From the NCBI RefSeq assembly GCF_019649055.1, contig NW_026570241.1:124001-188000 (forward strand): DNA of 64,000 nucleotides. Reading direction: 5' to 3'. Origin of the DNA: Paramacrobiotus metropolitanus (Eukaryota; Tardigrada; Eutardigrada; Parachela; Macrobiotidae). This document shows, in pieces, positions 47,601 to 58,130 of the stretch (position 1 is the first letter of the stretch; every line of letters begins with the position of its first letter). The notes under the pieces were generated by a model, which searched no databases, was not told the DNA's origin, and saw nothing but the letters and a program-made list of their open reading frames with translations. A program made the translations under genes and the position numbers.

Positions 47601-49831
47601 CAGTCAAGTGAAAAGCAAGATTTTCGAATCTGGCGCAACACCCGTGGGTAGCGGGCTCTGACGACAGCTTCGGCACGGAAATCGAGCGCGCACCTGCTTC
47701 GCACAACGATTTTAAAAAGCCAAAAAGCTGTCGGGGCATAGGTAAGGGGCATATCTTGGACTGCTCTTGTCACTCTGCTCTGCAAAATTTACCAGTCTTG
47801 TGTTTGTTTCAGGCTGGTAAATTTTGCTTACACGATGGAAATCAGTATTCACGAACAGAATGTCCACAACGTCCTAACTGCAGCAATTTTCCTGGATATC
47901 ATCCCAGTGGCAAAAATGTGTTGGGAGTTCGTGGAAGATCACTTGGATGCCTCCAGCTGTTTGATGATTCACTGTCTGGCGGAAAAGCACAAAAATGGCG
48001 ACCTGACAGAGAAAGCTAAAGCCATGGTCCTTCGCCACTTCGTTCCCGTTTCACAGAGCGCAGATTTTTTACTGATAGACGCGCAGAAGGTAGTCATCAA
48101 TTAGTCGATCGCTTTTCCGGTTATGCAATCTGTATGTACAAAACTTGAACAAAACGCAGACTGCTGGTCGATGTATCATGTATGCGTTATCATGTTAGTG
48201 AGCCCATACAGAACAGCCAAACGACCGGCACGCATGGTATAACGAACCAGAAGAATACTCCCTTTTGGTTTCCTTTAGGTAGTCGAGCTGGTCGCATCGG
48301 ATGCACTGCATGTGGAGAAGGAGGACGAAGTGCTTCAAGCTGTCAAGCGTTGGTTTGATCACGATCCGGCTGGACGAAAAGCTCACTTTTCGGATATTCT
48401 GCAATTTATTCGGGTGACCTTTCTCGGTCCTCAATGTCTTGATGAGTATTTCTTGGCTCTGCTGAATAGCTTCATTACGACACCAGGCGCCGAATCGTCA
48501 GTTCGTTCCGGCAACATCAGTGAATTTCCGGGTCGAAGTGGAGAAGCAGCAGCTTCCCGATGTCGACCTAGAACATCATATGGTTCGAGATGCCTACGTT
48601 GCTTTCAATTTCTATATAGCACAGCTCCAAAAATCTGTCTGTTGATTTCTCAGGTTTGCCTAAAGTTATTGTATGCATTGGTGGCATTGATTAAGACGAG
48701 AATCATTTGGACGAAGTTCATATTTTCAGCCCCTCAATGTCGACAATAAGCTGTCTCAAACGACTGCCGATAGGTGTCGGACGCAGCGGTATAGCTGTAT
48801 TGGACGGAAACTTAGTCTATGCATGTGGAGGAATGTATATTACAGAAGACCTGGACACCCTGGACGTCACAGAGTTAGTCTGGCGATACAATCCAACCAC
48901 CAATGAGTGGCAGGAAGTAGCGCCAGTGCAAGTGCGGCGCTCGTGCCACGGTGTGGCGGCGCTCAACGGTCGCATTTATGCCGCAGGAGGATGTCATCTG
49001 GATGTTAATGATGAATTTACCAAGTTATCTTCGGTGGAATGCTTCGATCCACAGACAAACAGCTGGCAATTTGTGGCGGCCTTACCGGTTGCTCTGGACG
49101 ATGTTGCTATGGTAGCATTCAAGGACCGGCTGTATTTATTCGGAGGGGATTCAGGAGAGTCGGAGGCGGTACCAAGACTAAGCAATAAATTGTTCTGCTA
49201 CGACCCCGTATTGAACGCCTGGAGTGAGCTCGCCGATATGCCGACTGCTCGACGGTGGTGCTCTGCTTGTATCAGTCCGAGCGGACTGATTTACCTAATG
49301 GGTACGGAAAACCATAGGCCTATCACCTCTAAAATTTTATTTCATTATTTGTTAGGTGGAGATGTCGGTGAACCGGAGAAATGTGTGCGCTGTACAGAAG
49401 CCTACGATCCAGCGACTAATAAATGGCTGAAGAGGGGTTAATTAAGACTAACATTATTTAAGACCTGTGCTACGATTTACGTAATCCTGGTGGGTGTTTA
49501 ACTGTAAAGTATCCTTTTAGGAGATATGATCGAAAATCGTAGTACGTTTGCAAGCGCTTTTGTGGATGGGAAGATGTATGTTCTCGGGGGCTGCGTTAAT
49601 TATACGAGCGATTGTAGTAGCTCAGTTGAGTGGTACGACGAAGCTACGAACACATGGACCCTGCATGAAATCCGACTGCCAAAGGCAAAGAGTGGTTCTG
49701 GTTGCGCGGTCTTAACACTGAAGAGAGGTAGATTTTCCAGTGTCACTACATGTACAATGTCACCGTTTTTAATGCAGAACCTGACTCACCTAATAAAATT
49801 GCTGACTTTATTATTTAAATTGGTAAATTAA
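44680..49831 (+). CDS. BTB-kelch (KLHL-type) protein 2, kelch domain interrupted by a stop
   Basis: Exons 44680-44996 (BTB, intact start MLPNVSPSMS), 47813-48089, 48279-48582 (BACK), 48654-49436 and 49521-49831 (kelch). Splice phases match paralogue 1 throughout. BTB: TGTLCDVVLKGSEESAAG, CHRVVLCAHSSYFRTMFTSE. Kelch repeats: YACGGMYI, YAAGGCHL, YLFGGDSG, YVLGGCVN. A TAA at 48692-48694 falls where paralogue 1 has Met (GGID*DEN against GGIDMND), early in the first kelch blade. The protein would then be a BTB-BACK stub, or the gene is a pseudogene, or a base is wrong. A terminal exon conserved with paralogue 1 (MHLLDSRD) is visible at about 50026-50052, but its acceptor has lost a base. Intron 1 is 2.8 kb, against 116 bp in paralogue 1, because of a transposon. 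Confidence 0.7.
45074..45201 (+). repeat. Left terminal inverted repeat
   Basis: 128 bp, starts ATATGCCCCTTACCTATGCC and ends GTTGCGCCAGATT. Pairs with 47627-47754. Confidence 0.92.
46073..46768 (+). CDS. MH1 (SMAD DNA-binding)-THAP zinc-finger fusion protein encoded by the transposon
   Basis: Two exons: 46073-46272 and 46388-46768, joined in phase 0 (ATTCGA|GTAATC...TTTGCAG|GTATCT); upstream exons are not resolved. Exon 1 gives AKSVINVVLRRLGTDLEAMQ and DKTCCVGLRGCSSIR. Exon 2 continues VSGRDMPINHAVV, IETCSLEEGEICINPYHYYE. This matches the SMAD MH1 domain, and all four zinc ligands (Cys, Cys, Cys, and His of NPYHY) are in place. About ten residues later a THAP domain starts: LCVVYGCSNRP, ISFFKVP, HRICSQHF, the C2CH set. 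A TGA at 46766-46768 ends this frame inside the THAP domain. The same frame stays open directly after it and contains the AVPT motif that normally closes THAP. Predicted role: sequence-specific DNA binding, either to transposon ends or to host SMAD-type sites. No MH2 domain is seen. Confidence 0.8.
46769..47221 (+). CDS. In-frame continuation of the MH1-THAP protein after the TGA
   Basis: 150 codons in the same frame immediately after the TGA at 46766-46768. It begins LTPRLSLSAVPTERPG, where AVPT fits the C-terminal THAP motif, so the block belongs to the same ancestral protein. The rest (NRLAENEHQQFFSSKFFMK, later ISVIASTPETVNYDTVLVRI) matches no family I know. It could be translated by readthrough or splicing, or be the dead 3' part of an inactivated gene. 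A lysine-rich frame (47239-47454) follows in another frame, near the right inverted repeat. Confidence 0.5.
   Translation: MTPRLSLSAVPTERPGSSNPTKIIQPPRRLLNRLAENEHQQFFSSKFFMKLKSAECDSVINECGFTVLQRSDNDILLGKISVIASTPETVNYDTVLVRIVPDAAPAFFINGVPVGDELTDYNGNDAVSNERSLKKLLTFRFTDVNAVTHT
47627..47754 (-). repeat. Right terminal inverted repeat
   Basis: 128 bp, reverse complement of 45074-45201. Followed directly by CTTGGAC, the target-site duplication. Confidence 0.92.
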
Positions 49832-50764
49832 TAATAAATTAACAGTTTATTGTGCTAGAACGCTAACCAGATTTGTACGGAGAAAAAGAATACCTTTTGT
49901 ATTCATCAGCCTAAAGGCATTGTGTAGGAAAAACCGCAGATTCTGTATTGAACCGCTACAAGCTGCCAAAAGCCTACCACTAACGAACCACTTTAAATAA
50001 TGTATTTTGTTGTATATTTCCAAGTATGCATTTGCTCGATTCCCGCGATTAAGTGGTTTGACTTCTGAATTGATAAAAGGGTCTACAAATATGCGGATGT
50101 CCAGACGGAGAGGTTTATGTTGACTATAACAATCCTGCCATGATTTTTGTGTTTTTTTTATATTGCCCTTCTGCGGTAGAGTTTTCGATGTTACTTACAA
50201 TAATACAAAGTATGTTATATTGTGCCAAGTGCAGATAAGAATTTAGGTATTTAACCGAACCAGTTATTTGGCGTTCAAATACGGATTGCTATTAAAACTG
50301 ACAATGACAATCTCGGATGAGAAGGAGCGAAAGGGACAGGAAGAAACACAAGCACTAAACGGCATCGCGTATCGTGTACCGATTTGACGTACTCGCGCAG
50401 CAGGACATCATGATCTTTATTCGACATAATTCATACCAAAAAGGAAAAAATACCAGCAGGAAAGCAGATCGTTGACGATCGCGAATAACTTTGAGCCATT
50501 CCAGGGACCATTATCCAGATTCTAGTGAAATAAATCGTACGTGTACCGGCTGTTTAAGCGCACTCTTAAGCCCCAGTTTGCACTTTGCACAACATAAGTG
50601 AGGTTGCTCGCTGCCGTCAACGATTCTCAGGAAAAGTGCTGCAAGAGCAAAGTGTCATTCATATGTGTATACCGTACACTTCCTGTTCGATTCCATCCAA
50701 AAGAGATAGCCTGGGCGTTGTGCAATGTAAATTTAAATCCATTATTCAGTAACTCATCAGTAAA
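49832..50764. other. 3' flank of kelch gene 2
   Basis: Homologous to the 3' flank of kelch gene 1 in the duplicated block. Contains the conserved terminal-exon remnant near 50026-50052. No other gene. Confidence 0.5.
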
Positions 50765-52151
50765 TCACGCGCGCAAAGTAGAACCATTAACGAGAACTCC
50801 GCAGGAGCAGCTGCACACTTTTTCGCCGCGTCCCGTCAATTCCCGCAGCAGCACTATGTATGTACGTAATGACCATTCCCACCATCTGTCAAACAAAACC
50901 GACGAGCAAATATTCATTAACCGTGCTGTCTTTCTTAAAACTGTTGAACTTACCGTAACAATAAAATCCGTATTAATACTCAAAATCTTCGAAACAGTGA
51001 ATCGGATCGGTCTTTCATGCAGTCTTCGTATAGTGTCAGTTAACTGCCACGCATCACAGCCCTCCCTTTCTCTTCGATATTCCAAAAATCAAAATAGTGA
51101 GGAAGATGTCGACAATACCGTGCGCCTATGGCCAGTGCATTGAATTATGACTACAGTAGTACTTATCAATAATTAAACTATGTATATCTGTGGTGTAGAG
51201 GTACAGTACCTGAATGTTAGTACAACTGGCCATTATTAAAGGCACCAGCACAACTATAAAACTTCCAAGCGCCGGCGTAACGGAACCGATTATATTGATC
51301 CAGTCATAACGAAAAAGGTATCCGAATGAGAAAGACGCATTGCCGGTTACAATATGTATCATCACCACTAAAGCAACGATGTTCCCGGCCAATCCTATAA
51401 AAAAAAACCGGTGAAAACACGCCGTCCAGTTAAACAACGATATTTACGCAGGTGTCTTTCCCGGCACCTTCTCAAATCTTTCTTGAATTCTGCTACAGTT
51501 ATAACACCTTCGCTGTATTGTCGAAATTGTTCATCTAGAAATCGACTGATTTTGCCGAAAGCCAAACTCAGTGTGATGCTATAGAAAGAAAACACAACAG
51601 AAACCAGGACCATGATACTGCCCGCAAAAGTCAAGGGAACAAACGCAACGAAGAAAGGCGCTGGCATGGAGACATCAAAGAGTTTCGCATGTTTATCGGA
51701 TGCAATGAGTAAACGTACTATAGCGGATAATTAAATACTGTAGCGTAAACAGCAGCCAATGCCCTGAACCAGGAGAATGTCTGCTTCAAGCGTTTCGAAG
51801 ACATTCAGTAACTCGACAAAATAATAAGATCCAAGATTTTTGTCAATTGTAACAAGCGCCTTCGAACGTCTCCGAAAATAACACAGAATAAAGCTCCCGC
51901 TGGAGTTAAAGGTTACAAACATCGAAACGATTACTAAAGAGGTTTTGTTTGATTTCCTTCGAGTGGTTTTTGGAGATATATGTCAGTTGCTCCTGCTATG
52001 CCAGTAAGCAAACACGCCAAGGAGAATATGTAGAATAACCGTGATGATTTCGATGAAGCTTTTCGACGTCCAGCGCGCAATCCCAGTAAGCACAATGCAC
52101 GGGAAAGATAGCATGAGTAACGAATGAAACGTTGTTAGCTGTATCTGCCAT
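50765..52151 (-). pseudogene. Gustatory-like receptor 3 (pseudogene)
   Basis: Full-length relative of receptor 4 with several frame lesions. The start (ATG at 52151, MADTANNV) aligns with MAVANDV of receptor 4. Frame changes then lead to FRYSCYLSRALCLLGLRAGR, and again at about 51930 to KTSLVIVSMFVTF. A middle block (51395-51667) has VFSFYSITLSLAFGKISRFL. Exon 2 has a 7-bp insertion (ATTTTTG) at about 51090. Exon 3 has a 4-bp insertion (CATA) in ITYIVLLREL. These lesions differ from those in the 40.8-41.4 kb fragment. Conserved end: RELTGRGEKVCSC. Confidence 0.8.
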
Positions 52152-53102
52152 CGCGATCAGCGTAAACGATTTACTGCAACGGTAAGAGCTATGAACACAA
52201 TTTTGCACTTTCGGTTTTTTAACGTGGATATTTGTATGCTACATGCTTCAGGTTTTGACTGTTTACGGTTATTGCTGATTTACTGGTAAAGTATAAGAGG
52301 TTTGCACTTTGCACAGTTACTTAAAACAGTTCAATTAGGTACTTAGTTAGATAGAAAATGTGTCAGCGCACTGACACTACTTCTACGAACGGAAGAGAAC
52401 CCGTGCGTGGGCACGCATTCGTATAAGCGGTGACGCTTAATCCTCTGTGATCGTTGGTTTGATAATATGATTGCTACATATAAAAGCTTGTACTTTAAAA
52501 GCTGTTTCATCAGTTTTAAATTTCCCTGTGCGTTAACATCAACACAGACTCGAACAGTATCAGTGTTGTTTACAAGATCGCGCCGTGAGCGCTTAAAATT
52601 TATTGAAGCTTGTAGTTGATTCCCAGTTTTCCATCATTTGATATTACGTACGTTTTGCCGGTTTTGGCAATAAATATCGCAGCTTGCATGGAAACGTTTC
52701 AGGAATAATTGTTTTACTTAATGTGTAAAGCACAGCGTGAAACTGAAGCGACGTATTTTCCAGCTTTGGTAGTTCGCTGTTTAACTGAAAGCAATGCGCC
52801 CAAAAATCCGCAAACTAGCAGTATTGCATAGTTCCAGGCAAAGTACATTATATAACGCAGTACAGTACAGACAGTACAGCACTGCACACTGCAAATTTAA
52901 AAGAGCACCATTCAAAATTCAGTAGACCCTGACATCTGCTAGCACCGAACGAAGCTGGAACATGAAATTTTCGTTTCCGAGCTCAGTATTGTCGTTCTAG
53001 CATGGCTATCCTTGGGTTAAACCTGTCTCCCATCGGTCCAGGTGTATACGCCCTTAACCGTCTCCATCCTTGCGAAGCCGCGATACATAATTATTCATCT
53101 CA
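52152..53102. other. Intergenic, no gene recognised
   Basis: Spacer between two tandem receptor copies on the minus strand, containing the presumed promoter of copy 3 and the 3' flank of copy 4. No coding signal. Confidence 0.45.
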
Positions 53103-54504
53103 TCACAGGCGCCAAGCCAAAGATGCATTGACCGGAAATCCTCTCCATTGACAGCTGCATACTCTCTCATCGCGCCCGGTCAACTCGCGCAAAAGCACAA
53201 TATACGTAATGACCATTCCCAACATCTGCCAAGGGAAGAGTTAAGTACGCGTTGGGATCACTGTTTTTTCTACTGCCTCAAACCGTACTAGTAGTAGTTT
53301 CTTACTTACTGTTACTATAAAATCTGTGTTTATGCCTAAAAGCTTCCAGACGGTGAACCGGACCGGCTTTTCACGCAGTCTCTGTATAGTGTCGTTTAAC
53401 TGCCACGCATCGTATTCGTCTTTTTCCGCCCGTCGTTCCAGAATAATGGCGAAGATGTCGACAATAGATCGCGCCTATTTTATTAATATTTATAAAGGTA
53501 TGTTCTAGTACAGCAGTGCTGTGTACGGTGATAGCAACTGACGCACCTGAATATGAGTATAGCTGGCAATTATTAAGGGTATCAGTACAGCGATGAAACT
53601 TCCAACTGCCGCCATTATGAAATACATAACATTGACCCAATCATAACGAAAAAGATACCCGAAGTTAAAAGACGAACTACCGGTAACAGTGTGCGTGAGA
53701 ACCACTAGGGCTACGCTGTTACCGGCCAATCCAATAAGGAACACCGGCGAAAAAACATTATCCAGTTGGAAAAACAAAATCTGACAATTCTAAATGTCTT
53801 TCCCGGCAACTTCGTAGATCTTTCTTGAGTTCTGTGACTGCTATAATCCCTTCGCAATACTGTCGAAACTGCTCTTCCACTAATCGACTGATCTTACTGA
53901 AAGCCAAACCCAGTGTGATACCATAAAAAGAGAATACGATAGACACGACGATCATAATATATGCCGTAAAAGTGAGCGGAATGAGTTGGAAAAACATGAT
54001 AAAGACAGGAGCCGGCATGAACACGCCAACGAGAATTGCTTGCTGGTCAGACACATTCAACAAGCGCATAACCAGCGCATACGTAAATACTATTGCGTAA
54101 ACTGCCGCCACTGCATGGAAGCAGAAGAAGGCTTGTTTTAAGGGTTTTGCAGACATTCGGTGGCTGGATAAATACAAGCCAATAGTTTTGTCAATAATAT
54201 TTAAGGATTTCGAGGCTGTCCGAAAAAAGCAGAGAATGAGAATTCCACTAAGCTTAAAGGTCATAAACATGAGGACAATCACCAGAGAGGTTTTGTCGGA
54301 TTTTTCTCGGGCTGCTTCTTGTAGGTAGGTGTCAAGGCCTGCTGCAATGCCAGTTAGCATGGTTGTTAAGGATAATGTATACGACGACCATGACGCGATC
54401 GATGATCCTCTTCGATGGCCAGCGCGTAGTCCCAGAAAGCATAATATACGGGAAAAGCAGCGAGCGTAACGTTTAAACCAGTTAACATCATTTGCGACGG
54501 CCAT
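53103..54504 (-). CDS. Gustatory-like 7TM chemoreceptor 4 (one homopolymer frameshift)
   Basis: Exons 53547-54504, 53310-53474 and 53103-53225 on the minus strand. Exon 1 encodes SRILCFLGLRAGHRRG, FMPAPVFIMFF, FSFYGITLGLAFSKISRLVE and RSCRERHLELSDF. Here a run of five T (four expected) at about 53768-53773 shifts the frame; the other frame continues FQLDNVFSPVFLIGLAGN and ends SYTHIQ at the donor GTGCGT. Exon 2 is 165 bp, as in the intact copies (EYDAWQLNDTIQRLREKPVR; GINTDFIVT). Exon 3 gives MLGMVITYIVLLRELTGRDE. With one T removed the gene is complete, so the lesion may be an assembly error or a recent mutation. The long frame starts at 54564, but the Met at 54504 aligns with copies 1 and 3. 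Confidence 0.72.
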
Positions 54505-56206
54505 TGTAGTAAGTAATCCTACAGCTACTGGTTGTGCCAAGTTTCGGGGCAAGTTAATTTGCAAAATTCGCGCAGATCCAGTTTTATGATAAACAATATT
54601 CGTACTTCGTAGTATGAAATATTATTCAGCTGCTTCTCTGACAGTGAAAGGAAAATGTAGCAATTCCTCGCAGTTCACTGTGGAAATGACGACTTCAGTC
54701 TTGGCTTCACAGTGGAAGTCATACACACGCACATAATAACAATATTCCGCCACCGAGTAATTTTGTGTCAATGACACGCTTGGTGTGCATATGAAAGCTG
54801 GCTCATCAATTTGAAATTAGCTCGCGCGTATGAATAAACAAACACTCCGACAATACGGTTATTGTTGTTCGCAGGATCGCATTTTGATCGCGTGCAATGT
54901 GTTGATCGATTTTTGTAGTAGATCCCTGGTGATCCGAATACATTTAAATGCCTCCATTTATTCCCTGATTGTGTATCAGCGTCAAATGAAAACGTACGAA
55001 CAAATGGCTGTAGAAGGTCTTTCCATAATAAATTTAGAAAAAACTGCATCTAAAAAATTGAAAATAAGCACGCAAACACAGCGTGGCTGCAGATTACGCG
55101 TTTACTGGCACAGTATACGAAACCTCTGTACTGTACGAGTCTTCCCGGCTTGATTAACGCTAATACTGCGTGGGTTTGCTTTGTCGACTGTTAATGTCAT
55201 GATCTACGGAGCGCTGCCCTTTTGTGCATTATAATATTATTGTAAATATATAATCCATTTCGGTTAGATTGCTGTGCTCCAAAATACAAAGTTTGCAACA
55301 AAAGTCCGCGTTTTGGTTTCGCGGAAACATCTTGCTAAATCATGATAACGAGTGTTAATGTAAGTAATCAAAATTGCTTAAAAGCAAATGGAGATTTACC
55401 TGATCGACAACCACATAAAATAACCTTTTATGAACTGGTATTATAAAAGGTTGATTGTGCGGTACTCGGCTAGGTACTGTATGTATAATTGAAATTAAAC
55501 ACGGCATTGCACTCGTCACACGTTTGATAGTGAGCTTTCGGCTGGGGCCCGACTCGGTAAAATAATTCCACTAATTCCATCCCATCCAGCGCCCACTAAT
55601 TTAATAGTTTTCAGTGCGTGAATTACAAATTTTGATAGTTTCTGTAAATAAATCCAAACTGAAAACGCAACTTGGACCAGAGCTCGTTGAGCTAACCAAT
55701 GGTAAGTATAGTACCGCTGTGTGCATATGCACCGATATATGGTGCGATTTTGCTTCAAAGCTGCAACCAGTTCTCCCATACAGTTTGAACTGATGATCAT
55801 AAAGATCCATATCACAGTACTGCAACTGGTTTATCGTTTCTCAAATAATGGTATACACCGGCAGTAAAAAGAGCAAAGTCTTGTTCGCAGCAACTCGGAC
55901 TTTTATAACTCCGTAAAAACGTACTCTGTATGTGCCCAAACATCTCGCATAATCGTACACATAGCAGTACTTAGCATACCGGTAGCACAAACGATTCTAT
56001 GTATTGTTATCATAATAACGGCCTAATCATGTTTACATGATAACCATTTTGACAGAAAGATCGCAGCTCTTAACAATGGGTTATCAAATCGTTGTTCAAA
56101 ACTGATTAGAGAAACGAACATCTGATGGCTTCGCAGACTTGCGGATTAGTAGCAGCAAAGCTTGTAGGCAGATCCCCATAGCACGTGAACTTGAAACTCG
56201 AAGAAA
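54505..56206. other. Intergenic, no gene recognised
   Basis: 5' flank of receptor 4 and promoter side of the TauD-like gene. Short frames only, none with a recognisable domain. Confidence 0.45.
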
Positions 56207-57284
56207 ATGTCGTCCCCTCTGAAAATCCGCCAGTTGACACCGGCCGTCGGAGCCGTTATTGAAGGAGTCGATCTTACCAAAGAAATAACACCCAAGACCA
56301 AAGCCGAGATCGAGAAGGTAAGCCTTTAGTCAAATGTAGCGTAGTGTGGCATTTAAAAAAGTGTTTTGTTTTTATTTTAGGCTTTGGTCAAACATGGCGT
56401 CATTTTCTTCGAGAACCAACAGGCTCTGACCCCGGAAAAGCAGCGCAACTTTGCCCGTCTGTTCGGTGAACTTCACATCCATCCGTTCTATCCACCGGCT
56501 TCCAAAGAAGTCCCGGAGCTTATTGTCTTGGATACCAACACCAAGAACCCTCCGGACAGCAACAACTGGCATACGGATGTGACCTTTATCCCCACACCTC
56601 CTTTGGGCTGTGTTTTGCGTGCGGTGATGCTGCCGCCCTGTGGCGGTGACACATGCTGGGCGTCAACAGCGGCGGCGTACAAAGCTCTGTCGCCACCTAT
56701 GCGCGAATTTGTGGACAAACTGACGGTGGTCCATGATTTCGTTAAGGGCTTCCCGGCAGATCGCTGGACGGATCCCGAAGAAGCAAGAAAGACCATCGCG
56801 GTAAAGCTTACTTTCGTAATTTATTGTACCCTCAGTTCGGTACAATGCCAAGTGCTTTGTTACGCTTAGACCTTAGTTCCTTTTTTTCTGTAAAAAGCTG
56901 TTAGATTGCTTATAATAAATTCGCAAAATTTAGATACTTGTAATAATCCCCAATTTGCAGGCAAACCCACCCACAACGCATCCTTTGGTTCGAGTTCATC
57001 CCGTAAGCGGAGAGAAAGGTCTGTTTTGCGGTGACTTTTCCAGCCGAATTAATAACCTTTCCAAGGAAGAGAGCGAGGTCATCCTGAACTACCTTAACGC
57101 TTTCGTTTCAAAGCCGGAATTCATTGTGCGCTGGCACTGGAAGGAAGGGGATGTGGCTTTCTGGGATAACCGTCTGACGCAACACTACGCCGTGGCGGAC
57201 TATTTGCCCAACCGGCGCATAATGCACCGTGCCACTATTCTGGGTGATCGACCATACGGCCCGGCTCTGCCTAAACACGAATAA
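56207..57284 (+). CDS. TauD/TfdA-type 2-oxoglutarate/Fe(II)-dependent dioxygenase
   Basis: Exons 56207-56317, 56381-56800 and 56961-57284, all phase 0, give 284 residues, the usual length of bacterial taurine dioxygenase. The start [23 protein letters not shown] (read with a space) is typical of the family. Iron ligands are visible as His and Asp in NNWHTDVTF and the distal His in [12 protein letters not shown]; the 2-oxoglutarate-binding Arg follows in [32 protein letters not shown] and EGDVAFWDN are further family blocks. The reaction is oxidative release of sulfite from taurine or a similar hydroxylation; the substrate cannot be fixed from sequence. No targeting signal is seen, so it is probably cytosolic. 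The bacterial-type protein with spliceosomal introns suggests an old horizontal acquisition, although TauD-like genes also occur in fungi and some animals. Confidence 0.87.
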
Positions 57285-58130
57285 GAAAGTGTTTAAAGAG
57301 TTGCAGGAGCGCTACAGGCAGCTGTTGTGACCACCTATTTAGCTGTGCTTTTAATGATATTAATTCATCAGACTTTACATCCACGATCCAACCATCTGCC
57401 GTGTTCTCTGATCGATAATGTTAGATCAATCCTCGCAAAATGCAAAATGCTTGAAAAAAACTTGAAAAAACGAAATCTATCCGTGTTAAATGTGAATCCT
57501 TAAGATATAACATGAATTTTAAAACACCTAAACATGTAAAACAGCTTGTTAGACGATCGTTGACGACGATTTAAGCACCAAAATGTTCGCCGGACGTCTC
57601 ACACGTCCGGACGTTTTGGACGGTAAATACGCTTCTCTAAACGCAACTACTTACTACTACTAGTATTTTGGTACTTTCGAAGCGCAACCAAGTACATGCT
57701 GTAGCACTTACCAGTTACCATACAAACTTCTCATTGTTATTGAACGTATTGTTGCTTAGCAGTGGAACTACGAGCAAAACTTTAAACCGAAGAAATCAAA
57801 ATTACGCGCCGTGCAGGGACCTAAACATATGGCTGCAAATGCAATCATGTTTTCATAATTACAGTAAGTTTCAGTAGGTTTTTATGCATGCCAGAGTATT
57901 ATATTTATCCTACACAGCACTGCAGAGTTAAGTATTTATTGTAACAAGGTAGCCTCGCGCATTCGCGCTCGGCACTTAAGTACTGGAAATTATGAATATT
58001 TTCAAATGAGACATAAGCACACAGGAAATTGTAAAAATTTTGGATAATTGGGAAGGTATGGAAAATGTGATTTATTTAAGACTAAGATTGAAATCGTATA
58101 TACGCTTTTGTAGTCGTATTTCATAAGACG
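57285..58130. other. Intergenic, no gene recognised
   Basis: 3' flank of the dioxygenase gene. A small GC-rich hairpin (CGGACGTCTCACACGTCCG) lies near 57592-57610. Confidence 0.5.

Larger units (their letters stand above)
45074..47754 (+). mobile_element. DNA transposon with 128-bp terminal inverted repeats, carrying an MH1-THAP gene
   Basis: Ends are 45074-45201 and its reverse complement 47627-47754, starting ATATGCCCCTTACC; I see one mismatch. The sequence CTTGGAC directly precedes the left end (45067-45073) and follows the right end (47755-47761), a 7-bp target-site duplication. The element sits in intron 1 of kelch gene 2, on the same strand as the gene it carries. It is absent from the matching intron of kelch gene 1, so it arrived after the duplication. 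THAP domains are typical of P-element and related transposases, and 7-8 bp duplications fit that superfamily. No transposase catalytic (RNase-H-like) domain is recognisable in the 2.4 kb between the ends, so the copy is probably non-autonomous or of an unfamiliar type. Confidence 0.85.
44580..51320. repeat. Segmental duplication, copy 2 (kelch gene 2 plus gustatory-receptor pseudogene)
   Basis: Homologous to 37.0-41.4 kb. It is longer because of a 2.68-kb transposon in the first kelch intron and a more complete receptor copy. Boundaries are judged by eye. Confidence 0.75.
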
